Shown: positions 1-9,521, counted from the first letter of the stretch. The stretch: 64,000 nucleotides of DNA from Massilia sp. Leaf139 (GCF_001424165.1 NZ_LMOJ01000012.1:372863-436862); one strand, 5' to 3'. A program made the numbers and translations. The notes: generated by a model not told the origin, from the letters alone.

Positions 1-444
1 CATCTTGCGGAACGACATGCGGCGCAAGTCGGCGCCGATCAGCAGGCAGTCCTCGAAAGCCAGGCCGAGATAGCTCACCTCCTCGAAGGCGGCGCCGGTG
101 AGCTTGCAGCTGCGGAAGCTGCACGAGGCCAGCTTGGCGCGCCGCCAGCCTGTGTTGTTCAGATCCGAGGCATCGAATCGGGCGTCGACCAGGTCGGCGG
201 ATTCGAAATCGGCGTGACCGGCGCGGCAGCGCTGCCAGCGCGTGCGCGAGAGATTGGCCGCATAGAACACGGTGCCCGGCAGCGCGCAGTTGCGAAAGCC
301 GGTTTCCTGCAGGTCGAGGCGGGACAGGTCGGCCCCGGAAAAATCGCAGTCCTCGAAGACGAGCATGGCGCCGCCCTGCAACAGCGCTTCCATGCGGGCG
401 CGGTCGATGCGCTCGCCGCTAATGGTGAAGGTGGGACGCGCCAT
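1..444 (-). CDS. Pentapeptide-repeat protein (N-terminal part, cut by window edge)
   Basis: The minus-strand reading frame opens with ATG at 444 (MARPTFTISGERID) and stays open to base 1, so the C-terminus lies outside the window. It gives 148 residues with repeated A(D/N)Lxx-type pentads such as FSGADLSRLDL, YAANLS and LIGADLRRM, which is the signature of the right-handed quadrilateral beta-helix of pentapeptide-repeat proteins. Family members range from DNA-mimicking gyrase protectors (Qnr, McbG) to proteins of unknown role; nothing here selects between them. The start lies 2 bases after the stop of the small gene upstream, so the two are probably co-transcribed. Confidence 0.8.
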   Translation of the reverse strand, partial: MARPTFTISGERIDRARMEALLQGGAMLVFEDCDFSGADLSRLDLQETGFRNCALPGTVFYAANLSRTRWQRCRAGHADFESADLVDARFDASDLNNTGWRRAKLASCSFRSCKLTGAAFEEVSYLGLAFEDCLLIGADLRRMSFRKM

Positions 445-446
445 GC

Positions 447-761
447 TCAGCGCGTCTCGACCTGGGCCGTGGCGTGCACCACGCAGGCGCGGTTGACGTT
501 CTCCAGGAAGCGGATCGCTTCGCCCTGCGACAGCGAAGACGGGATCAGGCGCGCCAGCGCGCTGTCCTCGCTCACGCGGTCGAGCCCATAGGCGGTAAGG
601 CGCGAGACCTCGCGCCCGGTCTTGCCGTCGCTGTTGTACAGCGCATCATAGACCCCTACCTCTTCCCACAACGGCACGAAGCCGGGGCTGGTCGAATCCT
701 CGAACACGACGACGGGCTCCGGCCCGCCCTCCTCGCGCACGAGGCGGAATACGAAACTCAT
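447..761 (-). CDS. Small protein of unknown function
   Basis: 104 residues starting MSFVFRLVREEGG. The frame is open further upstream to 803, but the internal ATG at 761 is preceded by an AAGAGA-type ribosome site and begins the sequence that reads like a folded acidic protein; the longer N-terminus runs toward the terminator. There is no signal peptide, membrane segment or metal motif. It is the first gene of a likely two-gene unit with the pentapeptide-repeat protein, whose ATG follows its TGA by 2 bases. No family was recognised. Confidence 0.6.
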   Translation of the reverse strand: MSFVFRLVREEGGPEPVVVFEDSTSPGFVPLWEEVGVYDALYNSDGKTGREVSRLTAYGLDRVSEDSALARLIPSSLSQGEAIRFLENVNRACVVHATAQVETR

Positions 762-838
762 GGTTGTCTCTTGCAGGTTTTCGAAAGCAGAGGATGCTAT
801 CACGGCCTTACCGGCCCTGCAGAGGGCTCCTGCGGACG

Positions 839-870
839 AAAAAAAAAGACCAGGCCGAAGCCTGGTCTTT
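839..870 (-). terminator. Intrinsic terminator of the TonB-receptor gene
   Basis: Read on the minus strand: an 8-base GC-rich stem (GACCAGGC / GCCTGGTC) closed by a TTCG tetraloop and followed by nine T. It lies 31 bases beyond the receptor stop and 78 bases before the next minus-strand start at 761, so it separates the two transcripts. Confidence 0.9.
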
Positions 871-901
871 CGTTACAGCCTTAGTGCTTCAAGCGTTCAG
901 C

Positions 902-3700
902 TTAGAACGTGTAGCTTGCGGCCACGCCGAAACGGCGGAACTGCGAGCTGAAGCCCGAACGCCAGTCGATCGGCGCTTCCTGCTGGAAGACGTTGTCGAC
1001 GTACAGGCTCAGCTTGATCTTGTCGAAGCCCGAGTACGACAGGTTGTAGTCCACCGTGGTGTTGCTGCCGGTGTGTTCGCAGGTCGCCATGAATTCCGGC
1101 TTCACAGCCGAAGTCGTGCAGTAGTTCGGCGACGACAGGCTCAGGTTGCTGTAGCCGCTGCTCCAGTTCACGGTCACGCCGTGGTCGAAGTCGCCCTGCT
1201 TGACGTAGGTGCGCAGCTTGGCTTGCATGCGTGGGCCAAAGTCGTAGGTACCGACGATGTTGTCCAGGTAAGCCTGGTTGGCGACGCTGTAGTCCTGGTA
1301 TTTCAGGACATAGCTGCCGTCCAGCTTGACGCGCACGTCGTAGCTGCCGACCTTGAAGCGGCCGTTCGCATCGAAGTCCAGACCCGACACGCGGGTGCGG
1401 CCGCTGTTGACGTACGGGTTGTACACCAGGCCCAGCTGGCCGACGCCACCGTAGTTGACGGTGTTGTTCGGCGCGTACTTGCGCACCAGTGCCAGGAACT
1501 CGTTGTCGTTGGCGGTGCTGTCGACACGGATCAGCTGACCGGCCGGCAGCGAGGCTTCGCCGCGCAGGATGTCGGTGACCGCACGGGTACCGATTTCATT
1601 GCGACGCTCGATGAAGTAGTAGTCCAGGGCCATCGACCAGTTCTTGGTCGGCTGGAACACGATACCGCCCGTGAAGGTACGCGAGGTTTCCGGTTCCAGA
1701 TCCTTGTTGGCCGACACGAAGCTTGGCAGGTTGGCCAGGCAGTCCGAGTTACGGAAGGAGTTGGCCAGGGCCTTGTCCGAGGTCGTCGCGCCAGGAGCGT
1801 TCTGCACCAGGGCGTTGAGCGCGTTGGCGGTCGGGCAGCGGCGCACGTCGTTGACGCTGGTTGCAACCGAGCTACGGCCCAGGCCGTTACCCGTTTCGAC
1901 GATGTTCGGTGCGCGGAAACCGCCGGCTGCCGTAGCGCGCAGCAGCAGGTTGTCCATGGCGCGCCACTTCACGCCCAGTTTCGGCGAGATGTGGGCATCG
2001 AAACCGGAAGTCTGGTCGGCGCGCACGGCGGCTTCCACGTCGATGCTCTTCGTGACAGGCAAGTAGGCTTCGGTGAACAGCGCGTACTGGTTGACCTTGT
2101 CGTCGACCTGCAGGCCGAACACGCCCACCAGTTCGCCGCGCAGGACGTTTTCCGAGCTCGACATCCAGTAGCTGTTGCTGCGGATGTCGGTGCCGACTGC
2201 GAAGCGCAGCGGGCCGGCCGGCAGTTGCATCACGGTGCCGCTCAGGGTGGCGTCGAAGAACTTGACGTCCGATTCGCCTTCGGTGGTACGCACCGGGAAC
2301 ATCGACTCGAGCAGGGCCGCGTCGTTCTGCTGGCCGAACTTGTAGGTGGCGTTGCGGATCGCGTTGGTGTAGTTGGTCGCGTGGACGGCGCGGGTGGCCT
2401 TCACTGCCGACGAACGCAGCACGCCGACGGCCGAGCGCCAGTCGTAGGCGCCGAGGCTGCCTTCCAGCGACAGCATGACGCGCTGCTGGTCGGATTCGGT
2501 GGTGTTGAAGTTGAAGCCGTTGCCGGTGTCCATCATACGGGCACGCAGTTCGACCGGCACGGTGTATGGATTGTTCGGGTGGCCGACCGGCAGGCGTGGG
2601 TAGGTGAACGGACCGACCAGCTTGCCTTCGCGGGCGTTGTACCAGATGCTGGCCGCGGTGGTCGAGCTGCCGTTACTGACGTTGAACGGAGCGACGATGT
2701 AATCGCTTTCCGCGGCAGCGTGGGTGATCTCGAACTTGGCGTTGACCGACTGGCCGATCTTGAAGTTGGTGACGCTGGCAACCGCGTAACGCTGGTTGTC
2801 GGTGGTCACGCCGCTGTACGGCAGGACATCCCATTTGCACAGGTTGTCGGTCGGATCGATGTCGGCGGCCGGGCAGCCAGGTGCGCGCACCAGCTGGTTG
2901 TTGATGAAGTAGTTACCGGTCGGCGAGAAGGTGCTCTTCGCATCCCAGGTCGAACGGCCTGGCGACTGGCGGTGCCATGCCGGGTAGTGACGGGCCAGGT
3001 CGCCGGTCGTGTAACCGTCGCGCTTGTAGGCTTCGGCGGTCAGGTAGGTGTTGTAGCCGTTCTCTTCGATGTCGCCAAAGCCGACGATCGCCGACACGTT
3101 ACGGGTACGGTCTTCCGAGAAATTCTGCTTTTCCGAGTAGTGGGTACGCACGCGCGCGCCCTGGAAGTTGCTGCGCAGGATGATGTTGACCACGCCGGCG
3201 ATGGCGTCGGAGCCATAAATTGCCGATGCGCCGTCTTTCAGGATTTCGATACGCTCGACCGCATCGCTGGCGATGGCGTCGACGTTGGTGAAGTTTTCCT
3301 GCGCGCCGTCGGCCAGGCCGTAGGACGCGATGCGGCGGCCGTTGACCAGCACCAGGGTGCCGACCTTGCCCAGACCGCGCATGGTGATGCCCGACGCGCC
3401 GGTAGCGAAGCTGCCCGAGCTGGCGGTTGCCACGTTCAGGTTGGTGTCGATCGAAGCCGTGCTCAGGAGAACGCCGAGAACCGTCGTTTGGCCGGTACGT
3501 TCGATGTCGTCGCGGGTCAGCACCTGCAGCGCGCCGGCGTTTTCAGCCTCGGTACGCTTGATGCTGGAACCGGTCACTTCCACGCGTTGCATCTTGACAG
3601 CTGGCTCGGTCGGCTGCTGTTGTGCCAGGGCGAAGGCCGGGTAGGCCAGGGTTACTGCCAGTGCAATGGCGCTTTTATTCAAAGTACTCTTGTGCTTCAC
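902..3700 (-). CDS. TonB-dependent outer-membrane receptor
   Basis: 932 residues. A Sec signal peptide (about 1-26, cleavage near ALA-QQQP) is followed by a TonB-box-like RVEVTGSSIKR, a plug domain (about 50-175, with GLGKVGTLVLVNGRR and ERIEILKDGASAIYGSDAIAGVVNI) and a long 22-stranded barrel ending in the expected aromatic FGVAASYTF. The substrate cannot be read from sequence: no siderophore, heme or cobalamin gene adjoins it. The plug style (GSSIKRTEAENAGALQVLTRDDIERTG) is the type common in carbohydrate- or peptide-scavenging receptors of Proteobacteria. A strong terminator follows, and an AT-rich leader precedes it. Confidence 0.93.
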   Translation of the reverse strand: MKHKSTLNKSAIALAVTLAYPAFALAQQQPTEPAVKMQRVEVTGSSIKRTEAENAGALQVLTRDDIERTGQTTVLGVLLSTASIDTNLNVATASSGSFATGASGITMRGLGKVGTLVLVNGRRIASYGLADGAQENFTNVDAIASDAVERIEILKDGASAIYGSDAIAGVVNIILRSNFQGARVRTHYSEKQNFSEDRTRNVSAIVGFGDIEENGYNTYLTAEAYKRDGYTTGDLARHYPAWHRQSPGRSTWDAKSTFSPTGNYFINNQLVRAPGCPAADIDPTDNLCKWDVLPYSGVTTDNQRYAVASVTNFKIGQSVNAKFEITHAAAESDYIVAPFNVSNGSSTTAASIWYNAREGKLVGPFTYPRLPVGHPNNPYTVPVELRARMMDTGNGFNFNTTESDQQRVMLSLEGSLGAYDWRSAVGVLRSSAVKATRAVHATNYTNAIRNATYKFGQQNDAALLESMFPVRTTEGESDVKFFDATLSGTVMQLPAGPLRFAVGTDIRSNSYWMSSSENVLRGELVGVFGLQVDDKVNQYALFTEAYLPVTKSIDVEAAVRADQTSGFDAHISPKLGVKWRAMDNLLLRATAAGGFRAPNIVETGNGLGRSSVATSVNDVRRCPTANALNALVQNAPGATTSDKALANSFRNSDCLANLPSFVSANKDLEPETSRTFTGGIVFQPTKNWSMALDYYFIERRNEIGTRAVTDILRGEASLPAGQLIRVDSTANDNEFLALVRKYAPNNTVNYGGVGQLGLVYNPYVNSGRTRVSGLDFDANGRFKVGSYDVRVKLDGSYVLKYQDYSVANQAYLDNIVGTYDFGPRMQAKLRTYVKQGDFDHGVTVNWSSGYSNLSLSSPNYCTTSAVKPEFMATCEHTGSNTTVDYNLSYSGFDKIKLSLYVDNVFQQEAPIDWRSGFSSQFRRFGVAASYTF

Positions 3701-4071
3701 AACGACTCCCGAATGGTATGTTTATTTTGACAACTCGCGTCGTCTTGATGAGGATCGATCGACGACCCATACAGACAACGTGCATAAATACTGTTACACA
3801 ACATTGATGCCTAGCAAAGTTCAGAACAGAAAAAAATTACCAACTCGTTAAATAGTGTGACTTCCGTCGTAAATTAGATACATTTTGTTACCACTAGACA
3901 ACACGGCTGAACAATATTCATCGAACCTCTGTTTCTAAAACTCAATTATTGCTCACGACATGCATATACGCCGGCCTGGCAGCTGCGGATGAACGCACTG
4001 CCTTTGCCGTAAAAAGAGAATGCGCCCTCATGGGCGCCCAGGGTATGAAAGCGCCGCCGTGGGCGGCCTGC
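3701..4071. other. AT-rich intergenic region between TonB receptor and glcF
   Basis: 371 bases. The part next to the receptor (3701-3960) is clearly AT-rich compared with its flanks and must hold the receptor promoter on the minus strand. The part next to glcF carries the hairpin listed separately. No credible gene was seen on either strand: the short plus-strand frames here have no ribosome site or protein-like composition. Confidence 0.6.
4011..4038 (-). terminator. Probable terminator of glcDEF
   Basis: On the minus strand a GCGCCC-ATGA-GGGCGC hairpin is followed by ATTCTCTTTTT. It lies 33 bases past the glcF stop. The T run is slightly displaced, so efficiency is uncertain. Confidence 0.6.
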
Positions 4072-5304
4072 TCAGGGGGCTGCCAATGCCCGATCCAGCA
4101 GTTCGATCCAGTGGGTGACCGGGGTGGCGGTGCCCGACTGCAGGTGGGTCATGCAGCCGATGTTGGCCGAGACGATCTCGCGGGCGCCGGTCGCTTCCAG
4201 CGTGGCCAGTTTGCGGTCGCGCAGTTCGTGGGCGATCTGCGGATGCAGCACGGAATAGGTGCCGGCCGAACCGCAGCACAGGTGGCTGTCGGCGCACAGC
4301 ACGACATCGACGCCGGCCGCGCGCAGTACCCCCTCGACCTTGCCACGGATCTGCTGGCCGTGCTGCAGCGTGCAAGGGGGATGGAAGGCAACGCGCTCAG
4401 TGATCTTGCCGCGCAGGCGGGCGGCCAACTGCTCCTCGAAAGCCGGCAGGATCTCCGACAGGTCGCGCGTGAGCATCGCAATGCGCCCCGCTTTCGCGGC
4501 GTATTCCGGGTCGTGGGCCAGCAGGTGGCCGTACTCCTTGACCGTGACGCCGCAGCCGGACGCCGTCATCACGATCGCCTCGACTTCCTCGCGCTCGACA
4601 TAGGGCCACCAGGCGTCGATGTTGCGGCGCATGTCGTCCAGGCCCGCGGCCTGGTCGTTCAGGTGGTAGCGTACGGCGCCGCAGCAGCCGGCTTTCGGCG
4701 CCACAACCAACTGCACGCCCAGGGCGTCGAGCACGCGCGCGGTCGCCGCGTTGATGTTGGGCGCCATCGCCGGCTGCACGCAGCCGTCCAGCACCAGCAT
4801 CTTGCGCGCGTGCGTGCGCGTCGGCCAGTGGCCGGCTGCGCGCGGACGCTGCACCTTGTCCTGCATTTCTTTCGACAGCAGCGGGCGCAGGGCCGTGCCG
4901 AGGCCATACGCCGGCTTGAACAGGTGCGTCCTCGGCAGGAATTCCTTGAGCAGCGTGCGCTTGACGCGATCGGCGGCGGGACGCGGCACGCGCTCCTCGA
5001 CCACGCGGCGGCCGATATCGACCAAGCGTCCGTATTTCACGCCCGAAGGACAAGTCGATTCGCAGTTGCGGCAGGTGAGGCAGCGATCCAGGTGCAGCTG
5101 GGTCTTGCGGGTCGGCTCGGCGCCTTCCAGCACCTGCTTGATCAGGTAGATGCGCCCGCGTGGGCCATCGAGTTCGTCGCCCAAGAGCTGATAGGTCGGG
5201 CAGGTGGCGGTGCAGAAGCCGCAGTGGACGCAGGCGCGCAGGATCGCTTCGGCCTCCTCGCCCTCGGCGGTGCCCTTGATGAAATCGGCCAGGTTGGTTT
5301 GCAT
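4072..5304 (-). CDS. glcF: Glycolate oxidase iron-sulfur subunit GlcF
   Basis: 410 residues from MQTNLADFIKG. Two 4Fe-4S motifs are present (C25-C28-C31-C35 in CVHCGFCTATCP; C75-C78-C81-C85 in CLTCRNCESTCP), then two CCG domains (GCCGAVRYH and CCGSAGTYSV), the normal GlcF order and length. It passes electrons from the GlcD/GlcE flavin subunits to the membrane quinone pool as glycolate is oxidised to glyoxylate. The frame is open further upstream, but the ATG at 5304 gives the family's usual N-terminus and lies 1 base after the glcE stop. Last gene of glcDEF. Confidence 0.96.
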   Translation of the reverse strand: MQTNLADFIKGTAEGEEAEAILRACVHCGFCTATCPTYQLLGDELDGPRGRIYLIKQVLEGAEPTRKTQLHLDRCLTCRNCESTCPSGVKYGRLVDIGRRVVEERVPRPAADRVKRTLLKEFLPRTHLFKPAYGLGTALRPLLSKEMQDKVQRPRAAGHWPTRTHARKMLVLDGCVQPAMAPNINAATARVLDALGVQLVVAPKAGCCGAVRYHLNDQAAGLDDMRRNIDAWWPYVEREEVEAIVMTASGCGVTVKEYGHLLAHDPEYAAKAGRIAMLTRDLSEILPAFEEQLAARLRGKITERVAFHPPCTLQHGQQIRGKVEGVLRAAGVDVVLCADSHLCCGSAGTYSVLHPQIAHELRDRKLATLEATGAREIVSANIGCMTHLQSGTATPVTHWIELLDRALAAP

Positions 5305-5305
5305 G

Positions 5306-6349
5306 CTAGAACAGTCGTCCGGGGTTGAAAATCTGCGCAGGGTCGAAGGCCGACTTGAGGCGCTCGTGGATGCGCGCGACGCCTGGTGCCAGCGGCTGGA
5401 ACACGCCGACACCCTTGTCGCCGCCGCGGAACAGGGTCGCATGGCCGCCGACCGCGCGCACGGCGCTGCGGATCGTGGCGGCGTCGCTCGCGGCCGCGCG
5501 CAGCCAGCGCTGCGCCCCGCCCCACTCGATCAGCTGCTCGCCGTGCAGGACGATGGCGCCCGTGGTCGGCGGCACCGACAGGCGCCAGAGCGGCATGTCG
5601 CCCGCGAAAAAGGCATGGCGCTGCTCGCGCAGCTCCGTCCAGAAGCTCGATGCGTCAGGCAGTTCCTGCCCGCCCAGCGTCCTCACCGCCGCGTCCACCG
5701 CCGCGCGCGCACCGGACAGGCGCAGCGCCAGCCTGCCCGCATGCCAGCAGCTGCCCGAGACCGGCAGCGGCTGGCCGCCCCAGACGTTGAGCATGCGGAT
5801 CGCCTCGATCTCGCCCGTCTCGAACACGAGCGTCGTCTCCGCCACCGTGCGCGGCAGCACCTTGACCGATAGTTGCAGCATCAGGCCGAGCGTGCCCATC
5901 GAGCCCGCCAGCAGGCGCGAGACGTCGTAGCCGGCCACGTTCTTCATGACCTGGCCGCCGAAGTTCAGGACATCGCCCTTTCCGTCCATCAGCTGGGCGC
6001 CCAGCACGAAATCGCGCACGGCGCCGCTGTTGGCGCGGCGCGGGCCGGACAGGCCGCTCGCGACCGCGCCCCCGAAGGTTGCGCCCTCGCCGAAATGCGG
6101 CGGCTCGAAGGCCAGCATCTGGTTCTGCGCGGCCAGCACGGCCTCGATCTCGGCCAGCGGCGTGCCGCAGCGCGCCGTGATCACGAGTTCCGTCGGCTCG
6201 TAGTCGACGACGCCGCTGTGGCCGCGCGTGTCGAGGATGTCTCCTAGCAGCGCGCCGCCGTACCAGTCCTTGCTGCCGCCGCCGCGGATGCGCAGCGGCT
6301 GTTGGCGAGCTGCGGCCGCGCGGATCTGCTCCCTGAAGTGTTCGATCAT
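5306..6349 (-). CDS. glcE: Glycolate oxidase FAD-binding subunit GlcE
   Basis: 347 residues, usual for GlcE. The N-terminal half is a PCMH-type FAD-binding fold with RIRGGGSKDWYGG, FGEGATFGGAVASGLSGPRR and NVAGYDVSRLLAGSMGTLGL. It is homologous to GlcD but shorter and works with it in the glycolate oxidase complex. It sits between glcD (8-base gap) and glcF (1-base gap), so the three are one transcript. Confidence 0.95.
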   Translation of the reverse strand: MIEHFREQIRAAAARQQPLRIRGGGSKDWYGGALLGDILDTRGHSGVVDYEPTELVITARCGTPLAEIEAVLAAQNQMLAFEPPHFGEGATFGGAVASGLSGPRRANSGAVRDFVLGAQLMDGKGDVLNFGGQVMKNVAGYDVSRLLAGSMGTLGLMLQLSVKVLPRTVAETTLVFETGEIEAIRMLNVWGGQPLPVSGSCWHAGRLALRLSGARAAVDAAVRTLGGQELPDASSFWTELREQRHAFFAGDMPLWRLSVPPTTGAIVLHGEQLIEWGGAQRWLRAAASDAATIRSAVRAVGGHATLFRGGDKGVGVFQPLAPGVARIHERLKSAFDPAQIFNPGRLF

Positions 6350-6357
6350 CGTTATCT

Positions 6358-7839
6358 TTAAAAGCGCGGGAGTTCGGGGAACGGCACCTGGCCGTGATGC
6401 ACGTGCAGCTTGCCGAATTCGGCGCAGCGGTGCGGCGTCGGGATCGCCTTGTCCGGATTGAGCAGCATTGGCGCGTCAAACGCCCGTTTGACGGCGAAGA
6501 AGGCGTCGAGTTCGGCACGCGCGAACTGCACGCACATCGAATTGATCTTCTCCATGCCGACGCCGTGCTCGCCCGTGATCGTGCCGCCCACTTCCACGCA
6601 CAGCGCCAGGATGGCAGCGCCAAAGGCTTCGGCACGCTCGAATTCGCCCGGCGTGTTCGCATCGAACAGGATCAGCGGGTGCATGTTGCCGTCGCCGGCG
6701 TGGAACACGTTGGCGCAGCGCAGTCCGTAGGTGCTTTCCATCGCCTCGATGCTGCTCAGCACGTGAGCCAGCTGCTTGCGCGGGATGGTGCCGTCCATGC
6801 AGTAGTAATCGGGCGAAATGCGCCCCGCCGCCGGGAAGGCATTCTTGCGGCCCGACCAGAACTTCATCCGCTCCGCCTCGTTCTGCGAGACCGCGATCGC
6901 GCTGGCGCCGGCCCCTTGCAGCACCTGCGTCATGCGCTCGATTTCTTCGGCTACCTCCAGCGGCGTGCCATCGGCCTCGCACAGCAGGATCGCGGCAGCG
7001 TCGGTGTCGTAGCCGGCGTGCACGAAAGGTTCGACCATGCGCGCCGAAGTGCGATCCATCATCTCCAGGCCGGCCGGGATGATGCCGGCCGCGATCACGC
7101 TGGCCACCGCATTGCCCCCAAGGACGACGTCGTCGAAACTGGCCATGATCACCTGGGCCACGGCCGGCTTCGGCACCAGCTTGACGGTCACCTCCGTGAC
7201 GATGCCGAGCATGCCTTCCGAGCCGATGAAGACGGCCAGCAGATCCAGGCCCGGCGCGTCCAGCGCCTCGCCGCCCAGCTCGATGATCTCGCCCTCGATG
7301 GTGGCCACGCGCACGCGCAGCACGTTGTGCACGGTGAGGCCGTATTTGAGGCAGTGCACGCCGCCCGAGTTCTCGGCCACGTTGCCGCCGATGGTGCAGG
7401 CGATCTGCGAGGACGGATCGGGCGCGTAATACAGGCCGTACCGGGCCGCCGCCTCCGAAATGGCGAGGTTGCGCACGCCCGGCTGAACGACGGCCGTGCG
7501 CGCGTAGTCGTCGACGCGGACGATGCGGTTCAACCTGGCAGTCGACAGCACCACGCCGTCATGGATCGGCAGCGCCCCGCCCGACAGGCCGGTGCCGGCG
7601 CCGCGCGGCACGATCGGCACCTGCAATTCGCGGCAGACGTTCAGGATCGCCAGCACCTGCTCCTCGTTCACGGGCAGGGTGACGATCATCGGCAGCTGGC
7701 GGTAGGCGGCCAGGCCGTCGCATTCGTAGGGCCGGGTGTCTTCCGGATCGGACAGGACGGCGCCATCGGGAAGCTTCGCGCGCAAGGCGGCGGCGACCTG
7801 CTGGCGGCGCTCTGGAGAGACGTGGAGAGGGGCGGACAT
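6358..7839 (-). CDS. glcD: Glycolate oxidase FAD-linked subunit GlcD
   Basis: 493 residues from MSAPLHVSPERRQ, matching GlcD (about 495-500). It has a FAD_binding_4 domain (PIVPRGAGTGLSGGALP, DPSSQIACTIGGNVAENSGG, GSEGMLGIVTEVTVKL) and a C-terminal FAD-oxidase domain with GEHGVGMEK. It catalyses the flavin-dependent oxidation of glycolate. The reading frame continues upstream to 8478, but that part is antisense to the adenosyltransferase gene and is not GlcD-like, so the ATG at 7839 is chosen. First gene of glcDEF; the 75-base gap to the divergent adenosyltransferase must contain the promoter. No GlcC regulator is adjacent. Confidence 0.96.
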   Translation of the reverse strand: MSAPLHVSPERRQQVAAALRAKLPDGAVLSDPEDTRPYECDGLAAYRQLPMIVTLPVNEEQVLAILNVCRELQVPIVPRGAGTGLSGGALPIHDGVVLSTARLNRIVRVDDYARTAVVQPGVRNLAISEAAARYGLYYAPDPSSQIACTIGGNVAENSGGVHCLKYGLTVHNVLRVRVATIEGEIIELGGEALDAPGLDLLAVFIGSEGMLGIVTEVTVKLVPKPAVAQVIMASFDDVVLGGNAVASVIAAGIIPAGLEMMDRTSARMVEPFVHAGYDTDAAAILLCEADGTPLEVAEEIERMTQVLQGAGASAIAVSQNEAERMKFWSGRKNAFPAAGRISPDYYCMDGTIPRKQLAHVLSSIEAMESTYGLRCANVFHAGDGNMHPLILFDANTPGEFERAEAFGAAILALCVEVGGTITGEHGVGMEKINSMCVQFARAELDAFFAVKRAFDAPMLLNPDKAIPTPHRCAEFGKLHVHHGQVPFPELPRF

Positions 7840-7914
7840 GGCGTCGATTGTAGCCACAATCACATCGATTTGTCGTATCCTCGGGCTATCTTTTTTTATG
7901 GGCTGGGCATCATC

Positions 7915-8469
7915 ATGGGTAATCGACTTTCCAAAATCGCCACGCGTACCGGGGACGACGGCAGCACGGGCCTCGGCGACGGCAGCCGCACCGGCAAGGA
8001 CAGCGCCCGCATTCACGCCCTGGGCGAAGTCGACGAACTCAATTCCTTCGTCGGCCTGCTGCTGTGCGAAGACATGCCGCCAGACCTGCGCGAGGAACTG
8101 GTCTCGATCCAGCACGATCTGTTCGACCTGGGCGGCGAGCTGTGCATCCCCGGCTACCAGATGATCAAGGACGAACACGTCGCGCGCCTGGACGGCCTGC
8201 TCGAAAAATACAATGCCGACCTGCCGATCCTGAAGGAGTTCATCCTGCCGGCCGGCTCGCGCGCGGCTTCCACGGCCCACGTCTGCCGCACCGTCTGCCG
8301 CCGCGCCGAGCGCGCCATCGTCGCCCTCTCGAAAGAGGACACGATCAATCCGCAGCCGCGTCAATACGTGAACCGCCTGTCGGACCTGATGTTCGTGCTG
8401 GCGCGCGTGCTGAACCGCTTCGCGGGCGGCAGCGACGTGCTCTGGAACCACGAACGCCAGCGCGGCTAA
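7915..8469 (+). CDS. PduO-type cob(I)alamin adenosyltransferase
   Basis: 184 residues (MGNRLSKIATRTGDDGSTGLGDG). The N-terminal TRTGDDGSTGLGDG is the ATP-binding signature of PduO-type ATRs; ELNSFVGLL, and the RTVCRRAERAIVAL and NRLSDLMFVLAR helices, are the conserved trimer and cobalamin-site elements. It transfers the adenosyl group of ATP to cob(I)alamin to make coenzyme B12. The start is the ATG of IIMGNRL; no strong ribosome site is visible. It is followed after 7 bases by the rhomboid gene, suggesting co-transcription without an obvious functional link. Confidence 0.93.
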   Translation: MGNRLSKIATRTGDDGSTGLGDGSRTGKDSARIHALGEVDELNSFVGLLLCEDMPPDLREELVSIQHDLFDLGGELCIPGYQMIKDEHVARLDGLLEKYNADLPILKEFILPAGSRAASTAHVCRTVCRRAERAIVALSKEDTINPQPRQYVNRLSDLMFVLARVLNRFAGGSDVLWNHERQRG

Positions 8470-8476
8470 GGACACC

Positions 8477-9517
8477 ATGACAGGCAGTACGCTGTTCGAC
8501 GTCCGTTTCTACACGGCCGGCGGCAAGTGGCCGGGCAACCCGTTCCGCCTGCGCGGCCCGGGCACGCTCGAGGTGCAGGCCGATTTCGTCATCGTGCGCG
8601 GCAGCAGCCAGCGCTCCTTCCGCATGCCGCGCCGCGAGGAGCATACGCTGCGCCGCGTCGACATCGTCAATGCCTATGCCAGCGGCCAGGACGTCCGCTT
8701 CGACGTCATCGGCGTCAAGGAAACGGTGACGGTGGGTTTCTCGGCGCTTGACCGCGAGACGGCGGCGCGCATCGTCGCCCTGCTGCCGACGCGCCAGACC
8801 GAAGCCTTTACGCGCGAGCACGAAGAGAACGAGGTCTTCCACGACCGGATCGACTACTGGAGCCCGTCGACGCCGGTGATCTGGGGCCTGCTGGCGGCGA
8901 ATATCGGCATCTTCGCGCTGATGTGGCTGGCCATCAAACACTTCCAGTCCCAGCTGGTGGGGCCGCTGCGCCTGCTGTTCGCGCTGCAGCCGCAGGCCGA
9001 GGCGATGCTGCACGCGCAGCAGCTGGTCGAATGGGGCTCGAACGTCGGCCGCCTGACGCGCGGCGGACAGTGGTGGCGCCTGGTCAGCTCGATGTTCCTG
9101 CACGGGAGCCTGCTGCACCTGGTCTTCAACATGCTGGCGCTGTGGCAGGTCGGGCGGCTTACCGAACGCATCTTCGGCAGCACGCGCTTCGTCGCCTTGT
9201 ACTTCATCGCCGGCATCTGCGGCAGCGTCGCCAGCGTGCTGTGGAACCCGCACGTCAACAGCGTCGGCGCCTCTGGCGCCATCTTCGGCATCATCGGCGG
9301 CCTGCTCGCCTTCCTCGGCCGCGCCAACAGCGGCGTGCCGCCGACCGTGGTGAGCGAACTGCGCGCCTCCCTGATTCCCTTCCTGCTGTTCAGCCTGTGG
9401 ATGGGCTTCGTGTATCCGCACACCGACAATGCGGCGCATATTGGCGGGCTAGTGGGCGGCTGGCTGGCCGGGCATTTGCTGGCGCGGTCGATTCATTTGC
9501 CGGAGCAGCACAAGTAG
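8477..9517 (+). CDS. Rhomboid-family intramembrane serine protease
   Basis: 346 residues. A soluble N-terminal domain (about 1-130) precedes six or seven membrane segments. The catalytic dyad is visible as S267 in NSVGASGAIFG and H321 in NAAHIGG, and the conserved N-G-F region appears as LHLVFNMLALWQVG with FLHGSLLHL. Rhomboids cleave single-pass membrane proteins inside the bilayer; the substrate is unknown. The N-terminal extension, without known motif, is longer than in GlpG. ATG at 8477 has an AAGGACACC ribosome site. Confidence 0.92.
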   Translation: MTGSTLFDVRFYTAGGKWPGNPFRLRGPGTLEVQADFVIVRGSSQRSFRMPRREEHTLRRVDIVNAYASGQDVRFDVIGVKETVTVGFSALDRETAARIVALLPTRQTEAFTREHEENEVFHDRIDYWSPSTPVIWGLLAANIGIFALMWLAIKHFQSQLVGPLRLLFALQPQAEAMLHAQQLVEWGSNVGRLTRGGQWWRLVSSMFLHGSLLHLVFNMLALWQVGRLTERIFGSTRFVALYFIAGICGSVASVLWNPHVNSVGASGAIFGIIGGLLAFLGRANSGVPPTVVSELRASLIPFLLFSLWMGFVYPHTDNAAHIGGLVGGWLAGHLLARSIHLPEQHK

Positions 9518-9521
9518 CACC

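Noticed and set aside
764..3730. 988-codon plus-strand open frame opposite the TonB receptor
   Set aside because: It is antisense to a receptor with signal peptide, plug and barrel. Its composition (Val/Ala/Arg/His-rich) is typical of reverse-complement reading of a GC-rich gene.
6394..7914. Long plus-strand frame upstream of the adenosyltransferase
   Set aside because: It is antisense to glcD and not protein-like; only the part from 7915 is the adenosyltransferase.
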